DNA of 17,024 nucleotides from Methanosarcina sp. UBA402 (lineage in GTDB: Archaea; Halobacteriota; Methanosarcinia; Methanosarcinales; Methanosarcinaceae): positions 1-17,024 of the forward strand of contig DADO01000059.1 in NCBI GenBank assembly GCA_002509325.1, written 5' to 3'. Of the stretch, positions 7,654 through 15,596 are shown piece by piece (position 1 is the stretch's first letter; each line of letters starts with the position of its first letter). The position numbers and the translations under genes are program-made. The notes below the pieces were generated by a model. That model ran no database searches and was not told where the DNA came from. It worked only from the letters and a program-made list of their open reading frames with translations.

Positions 7654-8833
7654 CTACAACCGGTGCCAAGATATTTGAGGAGGAATGGGCTATCGCACCT
7701 GTCTCCCTCTGCTCAGGATCCAATCTCCTGTAAATCTCGAGCAACCGCTCCTCCATAATTTCCCAGCTGTACTTAGTCTCATATGCCTTCCGGCCATTCT
7801 CACCAAGACGTTTACATAGGGTTGGCTCATTTTTGAGCGTAAGAATCGCATGCTTGATAGCGTCAACATCCCCATAAGGCACGACAAGACCACAGTCTTC
7901 TTCCCTCACAATTTTGGCCATGTTAGTGTTATCATTCACCAAAATTGGTTTGCTACACATCATGGCCTCAAACAACTTATTGGGACTGGCATATTTATTA
8001 TTTGGAATATTTGGATCGTAAAACGCAAACAGTATATTAGCATTCATCGCTAGCCTGATAATTTCTTCATGTGGAGTCCACTTTAAATCTAATTCAATAC
8101 TTAGTGCATTTTGGCAGATGCTCCTTAAACGAACACCGCATGCCTCAGAGCACGGCCCCATAATTACTAATCTAACCCCAGAGAGAGTTTTTACCGCCTT
8201 GCACATAACATCTATACCTCGATCATCGCTGATACCACCACCGTAAAAAATAGTGAAGTTTTCTGAAATAGAATCCGAAACTACGCTATTATTGGAGAAT
8301 TTATCTGAGGGCGCATTAACAATAGTTACTATGTTTTCATTATTAGAAAGACCAATCTGTTCTCTTCTAGAATCATCGGGTAGAATAACAGCATCTGCAA
8401 ACATTATAAGGAAACGATCAGTACTCGCAAAAAAAGCCCGGGAAATCTTTGGAAATATGGGAAATCCAATCATATCCGCGTAGAAATCAAAAATATCATA
8501 TATAATTGGCTTTTTTGTAACCCTCGCCACGATAAGTGCAGGAGCAAAAGTATCAAAGTCTGCGGCATGTATGCTATCCCATTTTTCAATTGCTAATTGA
8601 AAAATAATATAAAGCCACCAGATGGGCAAATAAAAACAGACCTTGAGGCTGTCTGGTGAAACGGCTAATTTAAATCTCTTTACCCTACATGCGTAAGATC
8701 TTTGAATTTCGCTGATTCTCCCCCTGTCCCAAACTAGCAATGTTACGTTATATCCTGATTTTATGAGACTTCTGGCTTCTTTCTCTAATCTTGCGTCTGG
8801 ATAGTGAGATCTTAACATAATTACATTTTTCAT
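7634..8833 (-). CDS. GT4-family glycosyltransferase
   Basis: A 399-residue GT-B glycosyltransferase. N-terminal features: RSHYPDARLEKEARSLIKSG (8-27), a region FDTFAPALIVA and the segment IIYDIFDFYADM (110-121). C-terminal features: FYGGGISDDRGID (196-208), IMGPC (224-228) and SPNKLFEAMMCSKPIL (283-298), where E289 matches the second Glu of the donor-binding motif. The ATG at 8833 is well supported by AGGTGA four bases upstream. The last 25 or so residues, after LLEIYRRL, have no obvious counterpart in the family and run into the 2-epimerase relic, so the natural C-terminus may have been altered by the same rearrangement. It would act in the cytoplasm on the same glycan as its neighbours. Confidence 0.9.
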   Translation of the reverse strand: MKNVIMLRSHYPDARLEKEARSLIKSGYNVTLLVWDRGRISEIQRSYACRVKRFKLAVSPDSLKVCFYLPIWWLYIIFQLAIEKWDSIHAADFDTFAPALIVARVTKKPIIYDIFDFYADMIGFPIFPKISRAFFASTDRFLIMFADAVILPDDSRREQIGLSNNENIVTIVNAPSDKFSNNSVVSDSISENFTIFYGGGISDDRGIDVMCKAVKTLSGVRLVIMGPCSEACGVRLRSICQNALSIELDLKWTPHEEIIRLAMNANILFAFYDPNIPNNKYASPNKLFEAMMCSKPILVNDNTNMAKIVREEDCGLVVPYGDVDAIKHAILTLKNEPTLCKRLGENGRKAYETKYSWEIMEERLLEIYRRLDPEQRETGAIAHSSSNILAPVVGEETSK

Positions 8834-9202
8834 GGTTTCACCTACAATCCTAAAGATCTAACAAGTTTTTTTCTAAGGCAGTATCTCATTCTTCTTTAAT
8901 TTGTCTGAACCCTGTCTCATTGCTCGATCATTCCTTTCTCCATCATCCAATGACATTCTTCCGGTCATCCATCCCGTGATAATATCCACCATGATTTCCA
9001 ACCAGTCTCATGAACACCTCATCGTTTAGAGATGCCCCTAGATAATCTTGACATCTTCACAGGTATTTTTATCCTTCTCTCTTTAATGCTCTTAGCTTAT
9101 AATTGGCCTGATAGATTGCATCAATTGTTTTTTACTGTGGACTTCCGGAATCTAAGTATTTTAAAGATAATTGATCGAAACTAACCTTATGAAAATCCAC
9201 AT
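8834..9202. other. 369-base gap without an intact gene
   Basis: Apart from the AGGTGA ribosome-binding site at 8838-8843 no feature is firm. Minus-strand frames are locally open and protein-like but interrupted: one around 8950-9035 reads NDEVFMRLVGNHGGYYHGMD, another from about 8889 to 9000 reads VDIITGWMTGRMSLDDGERN. Neither has a good start and I do not recognise either, so this may be another gene relic like those at 7476 and 10156. Confidence 0.4.
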
Positions 9203-10150
9203 TCAGCGGCTCTTCATGGCAACCACATAGGTATACCCATATGCGATTCCCCTTATGGACACAAACACTGGATAGAGATACCAAGAAAGATCTCTTTCTA
9301 CAATTAGACCGTGAAACATTCCTTTTACTCCAAGGACAACCTGTTCGTAGAATACCTCGTATGGTGAGAGATTCATCAACTGAAAGCCGGTTTTCGTGAA
9401 TGTTTTCGCGCCGGTAAACTGCTTTTTCGCGAATACCTTTAAACATGGCATGGTGTCATGATAGAGAGGATCGTGAATATACACAACTTTATATCCCTTG
9501 TCTTTGAGTTTTTGGGCCCAGTCAAAATCTTCACCCCAGTGAAGCGATCTACTGACGCCCCCAATCTCTTCGATCGCTCTCCGAAGAAAAAGCGCATTTC
9601 CTCCGCCATACAAACCGCGCCTTTTCTTGATTCGATCTTCTATTACCAATTTCCAATGGTTAAAATAAAGGCGAACAACCGGGCCTCCATCAGGAGGTGC
9701 TATATTTTCTGGCCAGATCGTGCTCACTCGATCGTCATAATTGAAGCATTCAACTGCATTACGGAGCCAGTCTTTATGAGGGATAATAATATCTGAGTCA
9801 AAAAGAGCTACAATTTCGCCGGTTGCCTTCTCAACTCCAGTTTGTCGTGCACTCCCCAGGAGTCCTGAATCGAAGAATATCTTATTGGTATATTTTTTAG
9901 CTATTTCGATCGTCTTATCCTTTGAATTTCCATCTACAACTATAATCTCGACATTTGGGTAATTCTGGTTGGCAATGCTACTAAGGCACTTTTCTATAGT
10001 ATCTTCGTTATTCAGTGTTGGTATGCAAAAAGATACTTTTGGTAGATTATTTAAGTCAATAATACTCCCATTATGTTGCAATTCCGGCGATTGTACGATG
10101 ATATATTCATCATCATATGGAAAATCTATAATAGCTGGATTTTCTACCAT
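9203..10150 (-). CDS. GT2-family glycosyltransferase
   Basis: A 315-residue GT-A fold transferase. VSFCIPTLNNEDTIEKCLSS (39-58) opens the nucleotide-binding domain, VVDGNSKD (71-78) is the usual first Asp motif, LFDSDIIIP (116-124) holds the D-x-D metal site and LHWGEDFDWAQKL (202-214) the catalytic-base region. The C-terminal part has one or two weakly hydrophobic stretches (after residue 255). ATG 10150 is preferred over the far upstream TTG (10216): GGAGTGA stands five bases before it, and the extra 22 codons coincide with the end of a decayed upstream gene in another frame. The upstream frame's TGA (10156-10158) lies inside that ribosome-binding site, a classic coupled arrangement that survived the loss of the upstream gene. 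Donor and acceptor sugars cannot be read. Confidence 0.88.
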   Translation of the reverse strand: MVENPAIIDFPYDDEYIIVQSPELQHNGSIIDLNNLPKVSFCIPTLNNEDTIEKCLSSIANQNYPNVEIIVVDGNSKDKTIEIAKKYTNKIFFDSGLLGSARQTGVEKATGEIVALFDSDIIIPHKDWLRNAVECFNYDDRVSTIWPENIAPPDGGPVVRLYFNHWKLVIEDRIKKRRGLYGGGNALFLRRAIEEIGGVSRSLHWGEDFDWAQKLKDKGYKVVYIHDPLYHDTMPCLKVFAKKQFTGAKTFTKTGFQLMNLSPYEVFYEQVVLGVKGMFHGLIVERDLSWYLYPVFVSIRGIAYGYTYVVAMKSR

Positions 10151-10155
10151 CAATT

Positions 10156-10560
10156 TCACTCCAAGTGCTTTTTGATAAATCTTGACTGCTGATGCTGCAG
10201 GATGTTCACCAACCAAGCATCCTCCTTACTCAGCGTTTGCTGGAAGATGTCCTTCAATCGCTCCCAACACAGTGATTTTACGAAATTTCTTTCTCTCTTT
10301 TCCTCAGGTCCGATATCCCAGGTATCTATGAGTTACACTTCTTTTTCGAGGACCATTTCCGACTCCGTAATAGAGCCCCGTTCGTCTCGCCAAGCTCCTT
10401 TATGAGACCAAGGAGACCCGTTGCAAGGATAGGTTTCCCTGCCGCCATATACTTATAAACTTTTATCGGAACTATGTTTATCATGATCTCGTTCTTATAG
10501 GTAAGGAGAATGAAGATGCACGGATCACTTCTGTCTTATCCGAGTCAGCGTTTATCTGGA
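10156..10560 (-). pseudogene. Decayed GT4-family glycosyltransferase gene (3' part)
   Basis: On the minus strand, 10400-10500 translates to YKNEIMINIVPIKVYKYMAA followed by GKPILATG, closely matching YKNEIMMNIVPIKIYEYMAM and GKPVIATN of the intact enzyme at 11136-12320 (residues 299-326). The frame then hits a stop near 10335. A second frame continues to TGA 10156-10158 and ends with a transferase-like tail (NFVKSLCWERLKDIFQ). Upstream of 10500 the homology passes to another frame (DKTEVIRASSFSLP, compare EEVPQHVAAADICLLP) and fades out. At least two frameshifts and internal stops make it non-functional. It is a divergent copy, not a recent duplicate, since the nucleotide match is only partial. 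Confidence 0.68.
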
Positions 10561-11008
10561 TAGCATCCAGAGATCCTCATTGATCGAGATCACCTATCGG
10601 CCATCTCTATGTTACTGGACTTCACAATCCTATAGTAAAGAGGCTAAATAATGCAACTATTAGATGAGATACAAAGTGGTTTTTATTGCAGCAATTATAG
10701 GCGTGACTATAGCATCAGGTTTGTATAATTCAGAGAATGAACGGGTTTTCCCTCTGAGTAAGAGATGCGGGCACTCTGGTAAGAGTCATCACCCTTACGA
10801 CGATAACTCCTGGAGCTCAACCCTTGGTGCAGCCTTGCTCCTCGGCCTCTCACCACGAGGATTCTATCTCCGGTAAGGGCGTGAAAGGTCTCTTCGCGCA
10901 GAGCGACGTTCTCTTTCAGGCTCATGTTTCTCTCCTAATAACTCCCGTTTCTTCTCATTGCCTCATGGGTAGTTATGCTAATGCCAAGTAAACTATAATA
11001 GTATTATT
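10561..11008. other. Degenerate stretch, possible 5' remains of the decayed transferase
   Basis: No intact gene. A minus-strand frame of 72 codons (10707-10925) starts at an ATG preceded by AGGAGAG, a good ribosome-binding site, and reads DRILVVRGRGARLHQGL near its beginning; another frame in the same place reads TRVPASLTQRENPF and a third YKPDAIVTPIIAAIK, all reminiscent of the N-terminal domain of GT4 enzymes. Taken together these could be the scrambled first part of the gene whose end lies at 10156-10560. This is weaker than the evidence for the 3' part, and a chance ORF is possible. Confidence 0.3.
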
Positions 11009-11140
11009 ATTAGGACTTACGCAGTTGAACAAAAAACCAGTAGCATGAAGCACCAAACTCTCTAAAGTATGATCTCCCTGGCAAGCTCTCATGTGCTTGG
11101 TTTTACATCTCAAGTGCGTATCAAGTGCGTAACTCCTAAT
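11009..11140. mobile_element. MITE-like element of about 130 bp with 19-20 bp terminal inverted repeats
   Basis: The left end TTAGGACTTACGCAGTTGA (11010-11028) and the reverse complement of 11121-11139, TTAGGAGTTACGCACTTGA, agree at 17 of 19 positions; one more base matches outside. TTA occurs directly outside both ends (11007-11009 and 11140-11142), fitting a three-base target duplication of the TNA type known for some IS5-family elements. The interior has no ORF, so it is non-autonomous. Its right end supplies the TAG stop (11136-11138) of the GT4 gene. Family assignment is a guess; the repeats and duplication are seen directly. Confidence 0.7.
11110..11131. repeat. Tandem pair of an 11-bp unit inside the MITE-like element
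   Basis: TCAAGTGCGTA occurs twice back to back (11110-11120 and 11121-11131), so the right terminal repeat begins with a duplicated copy of its inner part. It may be a remnant of imprecise end joining during formation of the element. Confidence 0.75.
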
Positions 11141-12320
11141 TATAACAAGACTCTAAATAATTCTCGAATTTTTCAGTAATATTATCCCAACTTAAATCAT
11201 GAACACAAGAATATGCTTTTTCACCTTCAGCATCCATTATGTTAGATTTATAAAGCCAGGCTGATTTTTCGAGCGTATCATCTGATTTTTCAATATAATT
11301 AATTCCACTATTCCCTCCAAACTCCTTTCGTATACCAGGAAGGTTTGTGGCTATGACAGGCTTTCCCATAGCCATATACTCGTATATTTTAATAGGAACA
11401 ATGTTCATCATGATTTCATTTTTGTAAGCTGGCAAAAGACATATATCAGCAGCAGCAACATGTTGGGGAACTTCTTCGAATGGGATTTTACCTGTTAGTA
11501 TTAATTTATCCTCAAGATGCTGTTCAGACCTCATTTTAAGTAACGGCTTGTAAAGATCTCCTTCACCCACTATCATTAGTTTAATTTTTTCATTATTAGT
11601 GGTACAAAGACTTTCTGCAACTTCCTTCATGCCTGAAAAGTCGTATATCCATCCCATGAAGAACAATAAGAGATCATCTTTTTTAATTCCATATTTTTCT
11701 CTGATAGACGACCCATCTACTTGAGGATTGAATTTTTCAAGATCCACACCTGCTGGGATTATAGATACCTTATTTATATCTCCACCCATTTCAACAGCAT
11801 AATCTTTTAACCCTTTATTAATAACAAAGATCTTATCCGCATCTTTGAGGGTATGTTTTTCGAATTGCTCTGCAGTTTTCCTTGTAAGTTCGTTTGGAAG
11901 CAGTGTGTGTAGATGGTCTATAAGGTAGTACACAAAAGGAATATCGTGTTTTTTAGCCTGCTGCATACCAATATACGCATTAAGGATACCAAATGCAATT
12001 ATTACGTCCGGCTTAAACTCCTGAATCTGCCTTTTGATCTCTTTCGCATGAAAATAAAGGATAGATGCCATATCAAGAACTGGGACTTTGATCATCCCAG
12101 GTCTAATTAGAGTTATATTGGCTTCTTTGAATATTTTATATGCTCCTTTGATTTCCTTCCGACCAGTAAGTACTTTTCTTTCTTTATCTTCTTTCCAGAG
12201 ATATTCATAGTCAATTACTCTTATCTGGTGGCCTCTCAACGCCATTCTATCCATTAAATGGTGCTGCTGGTGAGGCCCTCTTTTAATCCAATCGGTTTCC
12301 TGGAGCACTAAAATATTCAT
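11136..12320 (-). CDS. GT4-family glycosyltransferase
   Basis: A 394-residue GT-B glycosyltransferase. N-terminal domain: LQETDWIKRGPHQQHHLMDR (6-25) and the segment KPDVIIAFG (103-111). Linker and C-terminal domain: IPAGVDLEKFNP (188-199), FFMGWIYDFSGM (220-231), VGEGDLY (251-257), LTGKIPFEEVPQHVAAADI (275-293), then LLPAYKNEIMMNIVPIKIYE (295-314) with E302 as the first Glu and E314 near the second, followed by YMAMGKPVIAT (315-325). Expected role is addition of one sugar to the lipid-linked glycan in the cytoplasm. It starts 11 bases after the SDR gene at 12332. The TAG stop lies within the end of the MITE-like element; removing the element and one TTA copy would extend the frame by about ten codons to a TAA at 10973-10975, so the C-terminus looks slightly truncated by the insertion. 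Confidence 0.92.
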   Translation of the reverse strand: MNILVLQETDWIKRGPHQQHHLMDRMALRGHQIRVIDYEYLWKEDKERKVLTGRKEIKGAYKIFKEANITLIRPGMIKVPVLDMASILYFHAKEIKRQIQEFKPDVIIAFGILNAYIGMQQAKKHDIPFVYYLIDHLHTLLPNELTRKTAEQFEKHTLKDADKIFVINKGLKDYAVEMGGDINKVSIIPAGVDLEKFNPQVDGSSIREKYGIKKDDLLLFFMGWIYDFSGMKEVAESLCTTNNEKIKLMIVGEGDLYKPLLKMRSEQHLEDKLILTGKIPFEEVPQHVAAADICLLPAYKNEIMMNIVPIKIYEYMAMGKPVIATNLPGIRKEFGGNSGINYIEKSDDTLEKSAWLYKSNIMDAEGEKAYSCVHDLSWDNITEKFENYLESCYN

Positions 12321-12331
12321 TCAGCATCACA

Positions 12332-13330
12332 TCAGAATTCAGCACTTTTCTCAATATTTTCCCAGTTTTCTTCAAACCAGTTATGTACGTTTTTCAGGCC
12401 ATCCTCGAATTTCATCTGGGGTTTGTAGCCAAGTACCCTGTTCGCTTTATCAACGCAGGAAAGAAGCTTTGTCTTTACGTCCCAATCCCTGCGTTCTTTA
12501 AAGACCACTGATGCTTCGTTGTTTGTCAACTTATTCACAATTGTTGCCATTTCAATGACCTGGTGATCGGTCCCTGAACCAAGGTTAAAGGCTTCACCAA
12601 TAGCTTCTTCTTCTATACCCATGGCAACCAGACCATTGACAATATCACCTACGTACGTCCAGTCTCTTGTTTCCGTCCCTGCACCTGTAATTGGAAGTGG
12701 AATTCCTTTCATTGCCCAGTAAAAAAAGTTGGGAATAACGTTTCTATATTTTCCGGGAACCTCTCCTGGACCATAGGAGTTAAAGAAACGGGCATTTGCA
12801 ATGGGCATATTATAGAGATTATGGAAATAATTTGTATAGAGCTCACCGAGGAGTTTTGTTACCTGGTAAGGTGTGTGAAGACTGATTGAAATATCATGTT
12901 CTTCAAAAGGCATTTTAGAATCAAGGCCGTATACTCCGCATCCGGATGAGGAATAAACAAAACGCTTTACATTAACAAGTTGAGCATACTGAAGAACTTT
13001 AAGAATCCCGATTCCGTTGATCATGAGATCTTTTTCGGGGTTGTCAACGGAATTCTGGTTTGCAAAATGAGCAGCTAAATGGAAAACGTAATCAGGCTTT
13101 TCCTTGAATACACGCTTGAGCATTTCATCATTAAGGATGCTGCCTTCAACAAAAGAGATGTTGTCCGCTTTTGGTATGTTCCATACGTAAGAGGAGGAGA
13201 GGTCGTCTAATATAATGACTTTCTTTGCATTCATCTCGGAAAGTTTCCGGCAGAGATTCCCGCCAATTGCACCGGCTCCTCCGGTAACCAGTATAGTTTT
13301 TCCTTCATAGTCACCTGTATAGTCTCTCAT
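12332..13330 (-). CDS. NAD-dependent sugar epimerase/dehydratase (extended SDR)
   Basis: A 332-residue extended short-chain dehydrogenase. The Rossmann motif GGAGAIG is at 17-23 (T-G-G-A-G-A-I-G), HLAA at 84-87, the catalytic-loop SSSGCGVYG at 127-135 and the catalytic Tyr/Lys pair in YQVTK (Y155, K159). Members convert nucleotide sugars (UDP-glucose/UDP-GlcNAc 4-epimerases, dehydratases, decarboxylases); the precise substrate is not evident. ATG 13330 is chosen over GTG 13339 because GGTGA sits five bases before it; the previous gene's TAA is one base away, so the two SDR genes are translationally coupled. R-F-F-N-S-Y-G-P-G (182-190) and the R-D-W-T-Y-V-G-D segment (223-230) are typical of GalE-like enzymes. 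Confidence 0.92.
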   Translation of the reverse strand: MRDYTGDYEGKTILVTGGAGAIGGNLCRKLSEMNAKKVIILDDLSSSYVWNIPKADNISFVEGSILNDEMLKRVFKEKPDYVFHLAAHFANQNSVDNPEKDLMINGIGILKVLQYAQLVNVKRFVYSSSGCGVYGLDSKMPFEEHDISISLHTPYQVTKLLGELYTNYFHNLYNMPIANARFFNSYGPGEVPGKYRNVIPNFFYWAMKGIPLPITGAGTETRDWTYVGDIVNGLVAMGIEEEAIGEAFNLGSGTDHQVIEMATIVNKLTNNEASVVFKERRDWDVKTKLLSCVDKANRVLGYKPQMKFEDGLKNVHNWFEENWENIEKSAEF

Positions 13331-13331
13331 T

Positions 13332-14273
13332 TTATTCACCGATCCTGTAGTAGTCTTTCATCCATTCTACCGTTCTTTTTATTCCTTCTTCGGGAGAGAC
13401 TTTAGGATTATGTTTGAGATCCCGGATAGCTTTAGAACAGTCAATCGTTTTCACTTTTGTTGTAAATGCCTCTGCTTCTTCATAGGTAACGTTTGAATCA
13501 TCTATGCCTACAGCTTTCAACACAAGGTCCGAATATTCCTTAATGTCCTTCTCCCATTCGGGTTTTCCTGCAACATTGTAAGCCTCGCCGGGTATGAAGT
13601 TGTCAACAATATTTGCCCAGGTACGACAGGAATCTTCAACGAAGTCTATTATCCGTTTATGCCCCTTAAAGACCTTATATGGTTTGTTATTGAGAGAAAG
13701 ATAGATGAATTTTGGAATAAAGCCCCTGTATGGCGTGTAGTGCTCATAGGGACCATAACAGTTTACAGGACGGACCCTTACAGTTTCTGTCCCAAACATC
13801 TTCGCAGAGTTCATGCACATAAGCTCTCCAGCCCATTTAGTGATGGCGTAGTCATTCATCTGATAGGTATCTTTAATGGGGTTATTTTCCATCACAACTT
13901 CTGTCATGACTCCGTCATAATCACCGTACACTTCTGCACTGGAGTAGAAAATCATGCGGAACTTGAGCTTCTCCTGAAGCCGAATCATATTCTTAGTACC
14001 GATCACATTGGTCTGCCAGAGATTTTCGTAGTAGTCCTCTCCGTTCCATCGGCCATATTCAGCAGCCAGGTGATATACATAATCGAATTTGGATTGTTCG
14101 AAAATTCTTTCAATCTGCCTGTAGTTCCTGACATCAGCTCTAATGTAATTATCACGTCTAGTATTATAGAGGTCAGCTGCGATTACTTCATGACCTCTAC
14201 GTTCTAACTCATTGACAAGATTTGTACCGATGAAACCTGCTCCACCAGTAACTAATATTTTCTGGGTCTCCAT
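13332..14273 (-). CDS. NAD-dependent sugar epimerase/dehydratase (extended SDR)
   Basis: A 313-residue extended SDR, slightly short for the family. GGAGFIG at 10-16 binds NAD; YHLAAEYGRW (67-76), YSSAEVYG (110-117), YAITK with catalytic Y142 and K146, RVRPVNCYGPYEHY and RIIDFVED follow in the usual order. At the catalytic loop, true 4,6-dehydratases have Thr-Asp-Glu; here it is Ser112-Ala113-Glu114, so the dehydratase Asp is missing and an epimerase or decarboxylase-like reaction is more likely (inference from family mechanism). The start ATG is supported by GAGG seven bases upstream. It lies 48 bases after wecB and is directly followed by a second SDR gene, so the two may catalyse successive steps on the same nucleotide sugar. 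Confidence 0.92.
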   Translation of the reverse strand: METQKILVTGGAGFIGTNLVNELERRGHEVIAADLYNTRRDNYIRADVRNYRQIERIFEQSKFDYVYHLAAEYGRWNGEDYYENLWQTNVIGTKNMIRLQEKLKFRMIFYSSAEVYGDYDGVMTEVVMENNPIKDTYQMNDYAITKWAGELMCMNSAKMFGTETVRVRPVNCYGPYEHYTPYRGFIPKFIYLSLNNKPYKVFKGHKRIIDFVEDSCRTWANIVDNFIPGEAYNVAGKPEWEKDIKEYSDLVLKAVGIDDSNVTYEEAEAFTTKVKTIDCSKAIRDLKHNPKVSPEEGIKRTVEWMKDYYRIGE

Positions 14274-14321
14274 GCTGTATCCTCATATTAGAAGTAATTT
14301 TTAATTAGATACTTGTATATA

Positions 14322-15395
14322 TTATTTAGAAACTGCCCTGCAAACATCTACAATTAATTTTGCTGCAGTACCATCACCATATGGATTATTCCAACTTTTT
14401 TCCCTAACTGTATTTTTAGCATGACTGAGCATTGTTGAGGGATTCACGCCCGCCAGAACATTTGACCCTACTTCGAGAGTCTCCGGACGTTCAGTATTAT
14501 CCCTTAACGTGATGCAAGGTACCCCAAATATACAGGTTTCTTCCTGTAAGCCCCCAGAATCTGTTAACACAAATTTGGCATTTGCTTCCAGTTGAAGAAA
14601 TTCAAGAAATCCCTGCGGTGGAACAACATTGATTCCCTCAAGAGAAATGCCAAATTTTTCAATCATTTTTTCCGTTCTTGGATGAATTGGAAAAACGACT
14701 GGAAGTGAAAAATAGTCTTTAATTAATTTTAATCCTGTTATAATCCCCTCTAGCCTTTCTTTAATATCTACATTTTCGGCTCGGTGGAAAGTAACAAGAA
14801 TATATTTTTTTGAAGATAAACCTAAATCTTTCAGTATATTTACCTTATTTTTTGCAATTTCAATATTTTGATACACTGCATCAACAACTGTGTTTCCTGT
14901 GACAAAAATTTTTTCAGGATCAATTCCCTCTTTTACTAATTGTCTATAGGAAGTTTCAGTTGGAGCAAAAAGATAGTCTGAAACATGATCTGAAACAATA
15001 CGATTAATTTCTTCTGGCATACTACGGTCAAAGCTTCTGAGGCCAGCCTCAACGTGACCAATTTTTATATGTAATTTAGCCGCTGCAAGGCTTCCAGAAA
15101 GAACTGTATTGGTATCCCCCTGTACAAGAACAACATCGGGTTGCTCCTTGGAGAGAATGTTTTCAATTCCCAGCATAATTTTACCGGTTTGAGAAGCATG
15201 GGTTCCAGAACCTACATCTAAGTTGTAGTCCGGCTGTGGTAGATTTAACATTTCAAAAAAGATACGATCCATTTCATAAGAATAATGTTGACCAGTATGA
15301 AGTATAAAGTAGTCCAGACCTTGCTTTTCGCATTCTGTTATGACGGGAGACATTTTTATAATTTCTGGACGAGTACCAAGGATAATACCGATCAT
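14322..15395 (-). CDS. wecB: UDP-N-acetylglucosamine 2-epimerase, non-hydrolysing
   Basis: A 357-residue WecB-family enzyme, full length for the group, converting UDP-GlcNAc to UDP-ManNAc. Motifs in order: GTRPEIIK (7-14), HTGQHYSYEMD (33-43), GDTNT with the catalytic-position Asp94, HVEAGLRSFDR (114-124), MPEEINR (126-132), FHRAENVD (203-210), HPRTEK, TDSGGLQEE and the C-terminal NPYGDGTAA. The opening and the HRAEN motif are those of the standard UDP-GlcNAc enzyme, unlike the WbpI-like form at 1638-2717. The ATG at 15395 has a strong ribosome-binding site, AAAGGTGT at 15403-15410, and a TATA-like promoter candidate upstream, so this gene probably opens a transcript with the two SDR genes and the GT4 gene. 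A UDP-ManNAc dehydrogenase, the usual next enzyme, is not in the window. Confidence 0.94.
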   Translation of the reverse strand: MIGIILGTRPEIIKMSPVITECEKQGLDYFILHTGQHYSYEMDRIFFEMLNLPQPDYNLDVGSGTHASQTGKIMLGIENILSKEQPDVVLVQGDTNTVLSGSLAAAKLHIKIGHVEAGLRSFDRSMPEEINRIVSDHVSDYLFAPTETSYRQLVKEGIDPEKIFVTGNTVVDAVYQNIEIAKNKVNILKDLGLSSKKYILVTFHRAENVDIKERLEGIITGLKLIKDYFSLPVVFPIHPRTEKMIEKFGISLEGINVVPPQGFLEFLQLEANAKFVLTDSGGLQEETCIFGVPCITLRDNTERPETLEVGSNVLAGVNPSTMLSHAKNTVREKSWNNPYGDGTAAKLIVDVCRAVSK

Positions 15396-15402
15396 TTTTA
15401 TT

Positions 15403-15410
15403 ACACCTTT
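15403..15410 (-). promoter_or_regulatory. Strong ribosome-binding site of wecB
   Basis: Minus-strand AAAGGTGT lies seven bases upstream of the ATG at 15395 and matches the archaeal anti-Shine-Dalgarno sequence well; it fixes the start of the 2-epimerase. Confidence 0.6.
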
Positions 15411-15436
15411 ATATTACTAAATATTCACTATTCACG

Positions 15437-15446
15437 CTTTAAATAC
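15437..15446 (-). promoter_or_regulatory. Candidate archaeal TATA box for the wecB-SDR-SDR-GT4 transcript
   Basis: Minus-strand GTATTTAAAG is centred about 46 bases before the wecB ATG. With transcription starting some 25 bases downstream of a TATA box this would leave a leader of about 20 bases holding the ribosome-binding site. The surrounding 200-base gap (15396-15596) contains no gene and also carries the near-palindromes around TGATTAATATGAATCAATGA. Confidence 0.35.
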
Positions 15447-15596
15447 GACTTGATTAATATGAATCAATGATTTATGTGAGTAAGCAGGATCAAAAGTACC
15501 TTAAGACTTAATTAAACGCAGAAACCCTTCAGGAAACCATATAAAAATCATACAATGCCCTGAATTTGCCTGCTGTCCGAAAAGTAAGGATAAGCC

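Noticed and set aside
9132..9446. Minus-strand ORF of 104 codons overlapping the GT2 gene end
   Set aside because: Runs in another frame over conserved GT2 coding sequence; it is a shadow, although its last codons extend into the gap.
10151..10216. N-terminal extension of the GT2 gene to a TTG at 10216
   Set aside because: This stretch is the end of the decayed upstream gene in a different frame, and the good ribosome-binding site precedes ATG 10150.
13659..14207. Plus-strand ORF of 182 codons
   Set aside because: Antisense to a well-supported SDR gene; no ribosome-binding site or recognisable motif.
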